From NCBI GenBank assembly GCA_022828595.1, contig JAKGHH010000008.1, positions 28,264,378 to 28,328,377 on the forward strand: a stretch of DNA of 64,000 nt, written 5' to 3'. Source of the stretch: Nelumbo lutea (lineage: Eukaryota; Streptophyta; Magnoliopsida; Proteales; Nelumbonaceae). Both the position numbers and the translations under genes were made by a program. This document shows positions 22,501-34,500 of this stretch, piece after piece (within the stretch, counting starts at the first letter, position 1; each line of letters begins with the position of its first letter). The notes under the pieces are model-generated. The model had not been told where the DNA came from. It made no database searches and saw only the letters and a program-made list of their open reading frames with translations.

Positions 22501-25500
22501 CAATACCATATTCCCCTCTTGGAAGTCCTTTAAGCACTTATGAGAGTCAGCAGCTTCTTTATAGAGCTCATTGCTATGCTATAGGATTCACATACCTGCA
22601 TGTGAATCTTCTTTATGTGTTCAGCAAAAGCCTCACCATCTTCACTCACCCAAGCCCCTGTGGTAATTGAACACGATCCAAAACATGTTGTGGTTTAAAT
22701 CCATAGGCAGCCTCAAACAGTGTCATCTTAATGGTGTGATTAGCTGAGTTATTATAAAGCAAACTCGGTTTGGTGGAAGAGCTGATCCCATATCTTCACA
22801 TGTTCTCCCAAAATACTCCTTTGCATATTACCCAAACTTCTGTTAACTACCTCTGTTTGCCCATCAGTTTGGGGATGGCATGTGCTGGAATATTTCAATT
22901 GGGTTCCCTAATGCCTCCAAAGTGATCTCCAAAATGACCAACAAACTTCACATTATGGTCGGAAACTATAGATGTCGGCACCCCATGCAATCACACAACT
23001 TCTTTGAAGAACAAATCAGCTACATGAGTTGCCATGGTTGTCTTAGAACATGGGATAAAGTGTGCCATCTTTGAAAATTGATCAACCACAACAAAATACG
23101 AGTCATGCCCCCTTGCTATCTTTGGTAATCCTAACATCTGTGCCTAGATGCACCCATGGTGATTCTGGCACTGGTAATGGCATGTACAGACCTGTATTTT
23201 GTGATTGCCTCTTAACCAATTGACAAGCTGTGCAATGCCTCACTAACCTGTCCACGTCTCGGTACATATGAGGCCAGAAATAGTGATCAGCCATCATAGC
23301 CATAGCCTTATCTATACCGAAATGACCTCCTAACCCTCCTCCATGCAATTCTCTTATGATTTGTTCCTGTGGTGACCCTTTGGGATTGCATAGTTGATTT
23401 CCTTTAAATAAATAACCTTCAACCATAAAAAATGAAGAATCCTTCCTGCTGGTTGGTCTTCCAATTCCTTCAAATGTGGCTGAAAAAGGGTCATTGCTGT
23501 ATGTGTCCTCAATTCTTCAAATCCAACTATTTATGCCTTCAAAATTGACAACAGAACAGATCTTCGACTCAAAACATCAGCCACGCCGCCACGGCATTTG
23601 ACTCACCTGACTTCTTGCGTTCCTCAAATTTATGGGCTGAAAGGTAATCTGCAACCTTTCTGTCCTTGGAGGATTTGTAGCTTCCTCTTTATAGGATGCA
23701 AAGTGATCTTCCCATCCTTCTGGTAGGTGTAAGTATTGGCATCCATAAGATGCACCATTTTGTGATCATATTCCCAAAAGTATATGACAAACATCCATAG
23801 GAGCCACATCACACCATGCTTCATCATCATATTTATCACCAAAAGTAAATCTTACAGGGCAATGTGAAGTAATGGGAATTGGGAAACTCTATACCCTTTT
23901 GGAACCAAGCAACCTTGTAAGGTTGTGAATATTTCTCTGTAGACAGTTTTAGTTTTTCTACTGCATCCTTGGAGATGATATTTTCACTGCTCCCTCCATC
24001 CAAGATCAGATTGCACATCCTCTGCCATAAGTGACACATGTACGGAATATGCTTTGACGACACCAATCCTCCTCTTCTTCACTCTTAGGGAAGGAAATGC
24101 ATCCACCCCTTCCTCTTCATCTTCATAGTCATCATACACAGGCTCCACAAGTTGTTCTTCATCTTCTCCTTCAACAAGATTAACTCTTTGCTGTGGACAT
24201 GCATAAGAGGTGTGTCCCCTTTCCCACATGTAAAAGAACTACCAAACAGAAAGTTTATCTAGTGCTATGCATCTTTATTTTTCTTAATATAAAATATTTT
24301 TATTAAAAATAAAGAAAAATGAGATTCTCCTTCCTCCTCGTCCCCCTTTATAGGAGGCTTACTCCTTGTGTTTGGGAGGCTTGGAGGCTTACACCTCTTA
24401 GGCTCTGAACTATGCCTCATGCCTAGTGGAATGCCTTGCGTCACATCTCCGCGTTTTAAAACATTGGTTCCTAGCAGCCCCATAAGACCTCTGATTTGAA
24501 TCTGCATCTGTGCATACAGCTGGAGCTTCATTGACCCTAACCTTCTGACTCTAGCTTCAGCCCAAAGGGCATGCTGTTTGGCATCATCCAGATTTGTGAA
24601 CCACACCACCCCAATCTCATCTTGAATCGAGAGATTCAGGCCTTATAAATAATGGGCAGTACGTTGATCATTAGTTTCTTGGAGACCAATACACACCAAC
24701 AAGTTATTGAATTCATTAGAATAGTCCTTTCCACTACAATCCCTTTGTTTCAAGTCATGGAACTGGTAGTACATATCCCTTAAATCTGTAAGCAGGGATT
24801 GTTTTCACATCTTTCTCTTCATGTCTTCCACGATCTGATCTTTGCTTTTCTTTGACGAAAGCGGACTTCCTCAACTCTCTTCCACCAGTCTTTCCTTTAA
24901 ACTTCCACAATCTGGTTCATCTCTCCCTTGAAGATTATGAAAAGGATTAATATCCTCTCCATAATCAGACCCTTCATATTCCTCCTGGTCACCTTCCGGT
25001 ACACCAGCAGTCTCATGGTTGCCCTCCGGTACCTCCATTTGGGCCTCTGCATGTCACCGCCTTTGCAGTGCTTGCACTTGGTGTGACAACTGTTTGATCA
25101 TATGTTGCATCTCTAAAATCTCAACTTGCTGTGCTTTTGCTGTCTGCCTCCGCGACTAGCTCTTCCTCTTGCAATCATGTCAATAGATCAGTTTGCTCTG
25201 ATACCAAACTGATGTATGGAGAGTAGGGGGAGAGATCAATTTAGAGAGTGAAGATGATCAGAAGAAGGGACAGGTTGAAAGGGCTGTAACAAGCCTTTCA
25301 ATTTGATAATATTGAATGAAAATAAGCCAAAAGTTCTTTTACAGATCTGCCTCTTTTCTTTATATAGGCTAATAATTAACTGGCTTGCCTAGTAAGCCAC
25401 ATGAAAGAAACTTGCAGCCCAAGCCACAAACTAACAACAAAAGAAAACAAAATATAAGCTATCAAAATTACAAAATGACCCTCATAGAAAACGGAAATAA

Positions 25501-28500
25501 CAAAAGACCCCTGGCTATAATATGCTACAGTAACCCGTGAACAAAAGATCCCACACCGGTTTGATACCATGTGGTCCATGTCACCCTTCTAGGGTTTATG
25601 GTGTTGAACAAATAAGAAGACAGAAGTTGGGGGATGTATTGAATTGAATGCCCCCACCCCCAAAGAGCATATTTTATTGAATAGAGCAAAAATATGTAAA
25701 ATTACATAAATGCCCCTTATTAGTGGGCAAATAACAAGAAAGTTTATCTACATCCTATTGCAATAAAAAGACGCACCAAACAGAAAAAGGAAATAAAATA
25801 AAACATAATGAATACATAAACCCTATATGCAGGCTGATCTCCTTTCAATCTCATTTCTTGGATATTATTATTATTATTATTATTATTTTATTTTTATAGT
25901 TTCTATAAAAAAGAAAAAAAGGTAGCCAAGGTTCTTGGTGAGGAGCTATCTGGAGCATCATCTATCTTGGGCTTGGTTGGTTCTGTTGTGCTTGATTTCC
26001 GATGAACACATTGAGAATGAGGAGCAAATGGAATCCTATATGGTATATATCAGTGAATCCAATAGAAGTCTAAAGTCACCAGGGGTGCAATTATCTTTAT
26101 TCTTATGGTTAGTCTTGTTACTTGAGTGGCTATGGCACCCAGACATTCCCATCTCATGTGATTGTGTTAAACTTTAAGTTCTAAAATCTGGATTTTAAAA
26201 TGTGGTCTTGCAAAATCATGGGGGTATCAAGATTTTGATTGCTCCACCAGAAACTTAAACCCCAAATCTTAATAACATATTTTGACATTAATATGTTCTA
26301 CAAATTCATTTTTTTTGAGTTATATTACATATCCTGTTTTGGTATATTTATCATTTGCTTGGGGTAGACTTGTGGCGGTGTTTATCCATAATTTATGTGC
26401 ATATGGAGACTTTCATGTTTCCCAGTCACCTGTTTAATACCAAAAACAATATTTTCTAGGCACAAGTTAGGACATAAAATCTTTAATACTTGGAAGTATA
26501 AGAAAGCTAAACTGTTTCTACAAAGGTTGATAAAATGTTCTTCTTGTAATGCTTCTATTTAGCTTTTCATAGGGCTTTGGTACTTTATTCTTATTTTTCA
26601 TTGATTAGGCTGGCTGACAGGGCTGATGTATCTTGATGGATGAGCAGCATGCAGTTCCAACAAATGATATAGAGGTCAGAGCTTTCAAGATTCTGTTGGA
26701 ATTAATGTTTAATACAATTGGTCCTCATGCTATGGAACATTTGGAACGTTTTTTGTCCTTCCTACTAATTAAAAATATATAAAAGAAATATTACCGGTTT
26801 ACTTACCTTTTTTCCCTTTTTCCTGTTAAATGGTTAGACATTATGACTCTTGCGCATGTGGAATGAATGTTATAAAGCATAATCAATCCCAATTATTATA
26901 GTCACTGCACATATTATTTTGAGTTGTAGCATTCTACTACTTGCTAACGTTATTCTTTAATCTCTTTAGGAAATTTTCTCTCGCTTACCCCTACCGTATG
27001 TCGAGGAGGAATTCAAAATTGATACTATTTGGAAGGATTTAATGGAGAATAAAATGGAGCCAACTCCATATGTTCACATCAGGCGTAGTATCCTATATGT
27101 GCAATCACCAAAACAGATATTGGAGCCTATTACAACTTTTCAATTCTGTTGTTTCTGAGGCTTTTTTCCTTCAATAAGTGTGTTTTCATTTCTTGTCTTT
27201 TGGACTGAATGGTTCTACCGTGGTACTATCCTTGACTGTAAAAAGATGTCTACCTAATTAAGAAGAAGCGTGATGATGCAGATGCTGATATGGGATGCAC
27301 AAATTGCAGTACTATGTGTTCTGAGGATTGTGTGTGCAGGTACCTTTGTGTTTGTTCTCTTTAATCAGTCTTACTTGAACATGATGTAGTAGGGATGACA
27401 CAGTTTAAGGTACTGTCTTGAGAAACTAGCCTGAACTATCGGGTTAGGTTATGTTAAAAGAAATAGAGAAAATAATCTGAAATTAAGAAATAAAAGTTGT
27501 TACATTTGGGGAGAAACCTTTTAGTATGGTTTAGGTGATTATTAATAGTGAACAGCAACACTGCATGCCGTAAGTTTAGAAACTAATGGCATGGAGTTGT
27601 GTGTACATGCATCCTTTTTATCCTTGCAAGATATGAATAAGTCCTGCTGCAAAAGGTTATAAGATTTGCAATGCTTTAATATATGAATTTTGATGCCTTC
27701 AATCGGAAAAACTAAGAACCTAAAATAACAAGGAAGAATTTATAAAGCACAAACACTAAAAGGTAAATTACCTAACGAGACACTTAATATTTGTGTATTT
27801 GCACAATGTGAATGCATGCATTTCAACTTGATCCAATGTGATTATTGCAGTCATATTTTGACCATGATTTGTGTAATGAAGAAGTTGATAGAACTTAGGA
27901 TTCTTTTAGTGGTAACTGTTAAGTATGTTCATTAAAATTGAACCCTTGTACAATTAAATTACATCATTCATTGGTTCGCCCCCAATAGATTCAGAAACAT
28001 TGCTATTACCTTTGGGGGTGCATCTTGTACCTTTCCTTGGGTTGCATGTACTATCTCATGTTTATTGATGTTTCCTTAATAACATTTTCACTTATTTATA
28101 AAAAAAATTCAACTTCAGGTCGCATCTAACTCTCTAGCCAGCTGTTTAATCTGTCTTAAAGTATACCTATGCTGCCAAGTGACCCTAAAATCCTTCTTCA
28201 GCCATTCCATGTTAAGACACTATCTAACTAGTAGCTTTTGATAAAAGAATTTTAAATGAAAACAATCTATGTCCAAATTACATTGCTGATTTTGATCTGT
28301 TTTTTGTTCCTCTATGCTGCCTGTCTAATTGGGCTCTCAATTGCTTTCTTATTTGTTGTTTTTCTTGGCCAATATGTTCTTTCTATATTATTCTTTATTT
28401 GCATAGTTGTATATTCTATTCTTATGCTATTTGTGATAAACAACTGATTGTCACCTTCCTCTTACTGTTTGAACCTTAGAGAAGGTTGTTGCATGCTTTT

Positions 28501-31500
28501 GTTTTCGTAATCTATGAAATGGAAATGTGGCCTTTACTCATGTCAAATACATTGGTTACCAACTTGACACTTCATGAAATTCTTTAATTTTTCAAATTGT
28601 CATACCTGACTAAAGTACCTCTACTCCTTAGTATAAAATTTGCTAATGAATTAGGATTCTTAATAACTCAATACATTTATTATAAATATTATATTTTTAT
28701 CTATGTTTGATAGTTTTTTCAACAATCACTCCATTATTTATATAAAACATAATGTTTATTAAACATAAGGTAAAAATTAAATTGCTCTTGTGGAATGCAT
28801 AGATCCTATTTTCAGTCTTCTAAAGTTTGACTTATGATGCTTAAATAGAGATACTGAAATGGACACAAGTATTGGAATTAGGATACAACTCTCAATTTCC
28901 TAAGGTCCTAGAAGTGAGAATGAATATCCCATCTAATATGCTTACATCAGGTAAGATGTGAATCAGTCCTCAAAAACTGATATAAACTTGGTAAAAATTA
29001 GCGAAGAAAGAAGAAGAAAAGTAGAGAACAACAACACAAAGGAAGAAGAAGGAGAAAATAAGAGGAAGAAGAAGAGTTCGAAATGTCTCTTCCCTCCCTT
29101 CTCTAATCCTTTTGTTAAACTTCAAGCATTAGGTTAATTACAAGTATGCCCTTAAGTGGGCGGCCAGCTTGGCAGTAACATAAAGAGAACTTACAAAAAA
29201 GAAATAACAGGCCCATAAGCTAACAAATAAATAAATGACATATTACAAGAAAAGATACTAGGACCCATTCGGCCTAGTCTCACTATACTCCCCCTCAAGC
29301 TGAGCATAGATGTCAATCATGCCCAACTTGCTTATATAGTGTGTCAGCTTCCCTCTTGGAACTCCCTTGGTCAAAATATCAGTCAATTGTTTTTCTGAGG
29401 CGATGAATGGCAAGCAAACTTCTCCCGAGGAAACTCTTTCCCGTATAAAATGTCTATCAACCTCAATGTGCTTAGTTCTATCACGTCAAACAAGATTATG
29501 TACCATGTTGATAGCTGCATGGTTGTCACATTAGAGCATCATTGGCTTCTCATAGTCAACCCCCAATTCTTCTAAAAGTGATTGTAGCCACAATAATTCT
29601 GACGCACCATGTGCCATTGCCCTGTATTTTGCTTCAGTAGAGGATCTGGCAACTATAGACTATTTCTTACTCCTCCATGAAACAATGTTCCTTGCCACCA
29701 AAGCACAATAACCCGAGGTGGACACCTATCATCAATACAACCTGCCCAATCAGCATTAGTGTATGCTTCTAGTTTCATGTGTCCATGTTTGGCAAATAGA
29801 ATGCCTTTCCCTGGAGTACCTTTCAAGTAACACAAAACTCTTTTTGTAGCAACTAAATGAGTATCTCTACGAGAATGCATAAATTGACTAATAACACTCA
29901 TTGCATAGGAAATGTCCGGCCGAGTCATGCGGAGATATAACAACTTCCCAAGCACTCTGAAACACTTCCCTATCATATAAAAGTTCACCGTCTATAGTAG
30001 AAAGCTTATGATTGGGATCAGTAGGAGCTGAGGCTGGTTTAGCACCAAGTTTACTAGTCTCAACAAGGAGGTCAAGGACATATTTGCGCTGAGAAATGAA
30101 GATGCCATCCTTAGATCTGGCAACTTCAATGCCCAAAAAATATCGGAGATCTCCTAAATCCTTGATCTCAAATTTAGAGTTAAGAAACCTTTTGAGTTTA
30201 CTGACCTCTCGTGACCACAATATCATCAACATAAACTATCAAAAAGGTCACCAAAGAGCCACTTCTTTTCAAGAACAAGGTATGGTCATATTGAGTTTGT
30301 GTATAACCAAATGAGACAAGAGCAGCCTTGAATCTCTCAAACCAAGCCCGAGGAGACTGTTTGAGACTAAATGGATTTCTGTAGTTTACACACCTTCCCT
30401 TGCATTTCCTTTCCATACATTCTCAGAGGCAAAGATATATAGACCTCTTCATGTAGATCTCCATTCAAGAAGGCATTTTTAACATCAAACTGGTGTAGAG
30501 GCCATTCAAAAGTAGCTACTAGGGACAACAAAACCTGGACTGAGTTCATCTTAGCCATAGGAGCAAAGGTCTCAAGATAGTCAATACCATACATCTGAGT
30601 GTAGCCTTTAGCAATTAGCCTGGCCTTAAACCTCTCAATAGAGCCATCAAAATGATATTTAATGGCAAATACCCATTTACAATCCACTGGTTCCTTCCCT
30701 TCTGACAAGTCAACAATATCCCAGGTATGGTTCTTATGCAAAGCATCCAGTTCAACCATCATAGCATTCCTCCATTCAGGTTTAGATAGGGCTTCTGGTA
30801 TAGACCTGAGTATCACATGGGAAGAAATAGAAGCAAGAAAAGAGTAGTAGGTAGGAGATAGGAGGCTATAAGATAGGTGTTTGGAGATACAATGGGTTGT
30901 ACACTTCCGCTTGCCCTTGCGAAGAGCAATAGGAAGATCAAGGTTTGGGAAAGAGGTAGATGGGTTAAAGGAAGGCTGACTTGTTGCCTCAGTAATGATG
31001 GGAGGAGCAAGAGGCTCTTCTATAGGAGTGGAAACAACTTGCCCATGTTTGAATCTGTGCTTATGGTACCACCTTTGGAGAACAGGATGAGGAGGAAATA
31101 AAGGAGGATGAGATGGAGGAGCAAGAATACTAGAGGTATGTCCAGTGGGAGAAGTGGACACCTCATCAGATGACTCAAAAGGAACAAGAAGAGGAACAGT
31201 TGGAGACATAGCAAAGGGTTCCTCAGATTTCTCCCCCTCAGGAGGAATACTAAAGAAAGGAGTAGACTCAGCAAATGTGACATCTCGAGATACAATGCGA
31301 GTGCCACTAACTGGATCAAAACAACAATATCCCTTGTGCGTGAGGGCATATCCCAAAAAAACACATTTATGAGCCTTAGGTTCAAATTTGTGGCTTTGAT
31401 GGCTGTAAACATGCACATAGCTAGTGCACCAAAAAATACAGAGAGGAAGAGAGAAGAGATCCTCATTCAGAAAGAGAAGGCTAAAGGGGGTTTTGAAGCC

Positions 31501-34500
31501 AAGAACCTGGGAAGGCATACGGTTAATCAAAAAGGTAGCACTAAGGACAACATCTCTCCAAAATTTTATAGGAAGATGGGATGCAAAAAGGAGGGATCTG
31601 GCACTTCAACCACATGCCTGTTCTTCCTTTCTGCCACTCCATTATGTTGTGGAGTGTAGGAACAAGAACTTTGATGAATAACCCCAAAAGTTTCATGATA
31701 GGCTAAGGGTTTTCTCAAAATACTCCTTAGCATTATCAGAATGGAATATTTTGATCCGGGTGTTAAACTGGGTAAGAATGAGTTCATGAAATTTTTGCAC
31801 AATAGTTGTACTTCATCCCAGGATTTCATGAGATAAATCCAAGTGTAACGAGAATAATTATCAATAAAAAGGATAAAATACCTATAACCCCCATAGTAGG
31901 CAAATTATATGGCCCCCACACATCATAGTGTACAATATGAAAAGGAGTAATAGATATTTTATTGCTTACTGAATAAGATTGTCTACAATGCTTTGCCAGT
32001 TCACACGACTCACAATGAAGACTTGATAAAGACACTCCCTTAAACATATCTGGAAACAAATGACTCAAAGTAGAAAAAGACAAAGGACCAAACCGAAAGT
32101 GACATAACATGACTTTGTCAACAGACTAACAAAACTGACTCCAAGGCAACTCCATGAGGTGGTCCAAGAACTCTATCAGGTGTGTCCAACAAGTATATTC
32201 CATTCACCTCGTGGCCACTCTCAATCATCATCTGAGATTGCAGGTCCTGAAAAACACAACGAGTGGGAGAGAAGGTTATGCTACAGTTCATGGATTTAGT
32301 TAAGCTACTAACATATAGTAGATTGCCACACTCTTCTCCCCTTGTCTTAGGTTCTTCACATCACTTTTCATCTTGTAGGCTCTAACCACATTCAACTTCT
32401 GTGAATAGGTTTCAGACATTGTCCCAAATCTCCTTGGCCGAGGACATCTAGAGATAGTGCTAACTTATATGAGGTTGTATAGAGTTGACAAACCATTCTA
32501 TGACTGTATAGTTCTCCTGCATCCATTTATTAAATTCTGGGTCTGTTTCTTCGGGTTTTACCGTATTGCCTATGAGATATCGTAATTTTTCTCTACTACA
32601 GACATAAATCCTTATAGACTCTGCCCAAGCAAGATAATTGGTTCCATCTAGCTTAATTGTAGTCACACCAATCCATAGTTTTCAAGGCGCCAAGGCGAGG
32701 CTAGGCGACAGGGGGGCGCCTTGTCACTTCGTCGCCTAGGCGATGATTTTTTTTAAGTAAAAACATATATCCTAGGAGAAAGAATGGTAGGATCCATCGT
32801 ATGGATGTCAGAAAGGTTGCGGAATGGGTGGGCGAATTTCAAAAATCCTCTGGAAACACTAAGCACCGAACCTTTTCAGTTCTTTGATATCAAGAATTGA
32901 TTTCTTGATTTCTTTTCTTCAAAGATCGAATCTTTTCAAAGAATGGCGGCGGTCGGAGGAGAATTCCTGAGATGAAGATGGCAAAGAATGCTTCTCTTCT
33001 CTCTGGAATGTGTATGAGATCCTATCTCAATTCGCAGGATGATTTCTTGCTCAAAACCCTAGGTTCGAATTCTATTGTTTTCCTCTTAGGGTTTCTCCTC
33101 TTTTCTTCTTGATTAAGAAATCTCCTAATTAGGAGTTATCCCAATCCAATTCAGCATCTGGATAGGGGATGATCTTAATCCTATCTACAGATTAGGTTAG
33201 ATAACTCTTGATCTTATCAGGAGATTATCATATTCAAATCTGATTTGAATTTGGTCTCCTAGAGTGGATTAGGTTAAAGGCCCAATCCTTTTGCTAACCT
33301 TAATCTCAGATCTGCCCCTTAAGTGGGTGATCATATCGGCTCAGTTCGAAATGGGCTTTTGGCCCATTAAATAATCAATGCTTAATTAGTTTCCAATCTG
33401 CTGCCCAACTGGGCTTCTTTGTATGGTGTGGGACCCAAGCATTGATCTACACACCAGCCACATGGGTTCGGCCTAGCTTTTATTACAAGGCCTAGCTGAA
33501 TTCACTGAGAAGCCTAGTGAACCCCTGAGCCCATCATATGGACCCTATGGGCCCAACACTTACATTAAGTGGTGCCTGGGCTAAGCCATCTTGTAAAAAC
33601 CTAGTGATTGTGGGCAGGTGCAAGATTAGCCCATCAGGTATTATCTTAAATGGCCTTACACTTAACCTCTCAGCCCATAATGATCAAGCACTGCCCGACA
33701 AGAGAGGATCTCTCCCTCGACTGCAAGGAACAGTGCTGCACTCTCCACTCACATGGATCCCAGGAATTAAAACCATTTGCAAACATTTTTGAAACCATAC
33801 TTAAATATATATCATATATATAAATTTTGCAAAAACAAAACTCCAACGATTGAAATCAACTGTCGGCAGTTTGGTTTCCATCAGAGAGAGTGCATTCCCG
33901 ATCATTACCTTTGTCCGACAAAGGGGCTGATCCTGTCACTACGATCACCCACTTAGATGAATTCTCAGACTGCCCCAACATGCCCAAGTTTTGACCCCCG
34001 CTAAGGATCTCTCACTGATTGGCATATTAAAGACAGTCCAATCCAACACCCAGTGAAGTATCATAATCGAGTCTAGGGGTTAGGTGTAACTTTCCAGTTT
34101 TGCCCATTTATATCTAAGGTCCAGGGCAATACTGGAAATTTGGTCCAGTTCATGGATTCGAGTAATCCCACACTGCATGTGCCTTGGGTCTTACCCTGGT
34201 GGCCGAGACAGGCCATCCCAACACTTGGCGGCACACCAGTATCAACCTTGGCAGGATAAATCTCCCCAGACTTATCCAATGGCTGTGAACATTTAAAACT
34301 AACACGAGTCTCATTAAGTGTCTAGTTTTAGGGTCTTACACAGAATCATACCATACAACATGAATCAAACATGCACTTTATTTATAATTTTCATAAGAAA
34401 AGTATAAATTTCATGTTTAAGTCTAGAAAATCAACATTTTATGAGAAGAAAAAGAACAAAGGAAAGAAAATTCAAAAAATATAGGGGCTGAACCCCTACT

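Larger units (their letters stand above)
22336..25555 (-). mobile_element. Gypsy-1: internally deleted Ty3/Gypsy retrotransposon, 3' end missing
   Basis: Minus strand, 5' to 3': LTR (25210-25555), primer site TGGTATCAGAGC (25195-25206), gag (about 25150-24230), zinc knuckle, protease with [12 protein letters not shown] (23836-24066) and the start of RT with CDVAPMD and [12 protein letters not shown] (23630-23842). Almost all of RT and RNase H is deleted before DVLSRR. Then come the integrase zinc-binding domain (23103-23426), an eroded core and the C-terminal [13 protein letters not shown] module (22261-22509). No 3' LTR remains. A small hAT-like element sits in gag at 24252-24476. Confidence 0.8.

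Noticed and set aside
28005..28110. LINE 3' tail
   Set aside because: T/G-rich sequence ending in an A run is suggestive, but I found no direct repeats or coding remnant.
28256..28447. 63-aa hydrophobic frame resembling a membrane peptide
   Set aside because: T-rich intron sequence gives Leu/Ile/Phe codons by composition; no start context, no relatives recognised.
31020..31681. Overlapping frames on both strands in Copia-2
   Set aside because: Shadows of the minus-strand integrase/RT linker; biased codon composition keeps other frames open.
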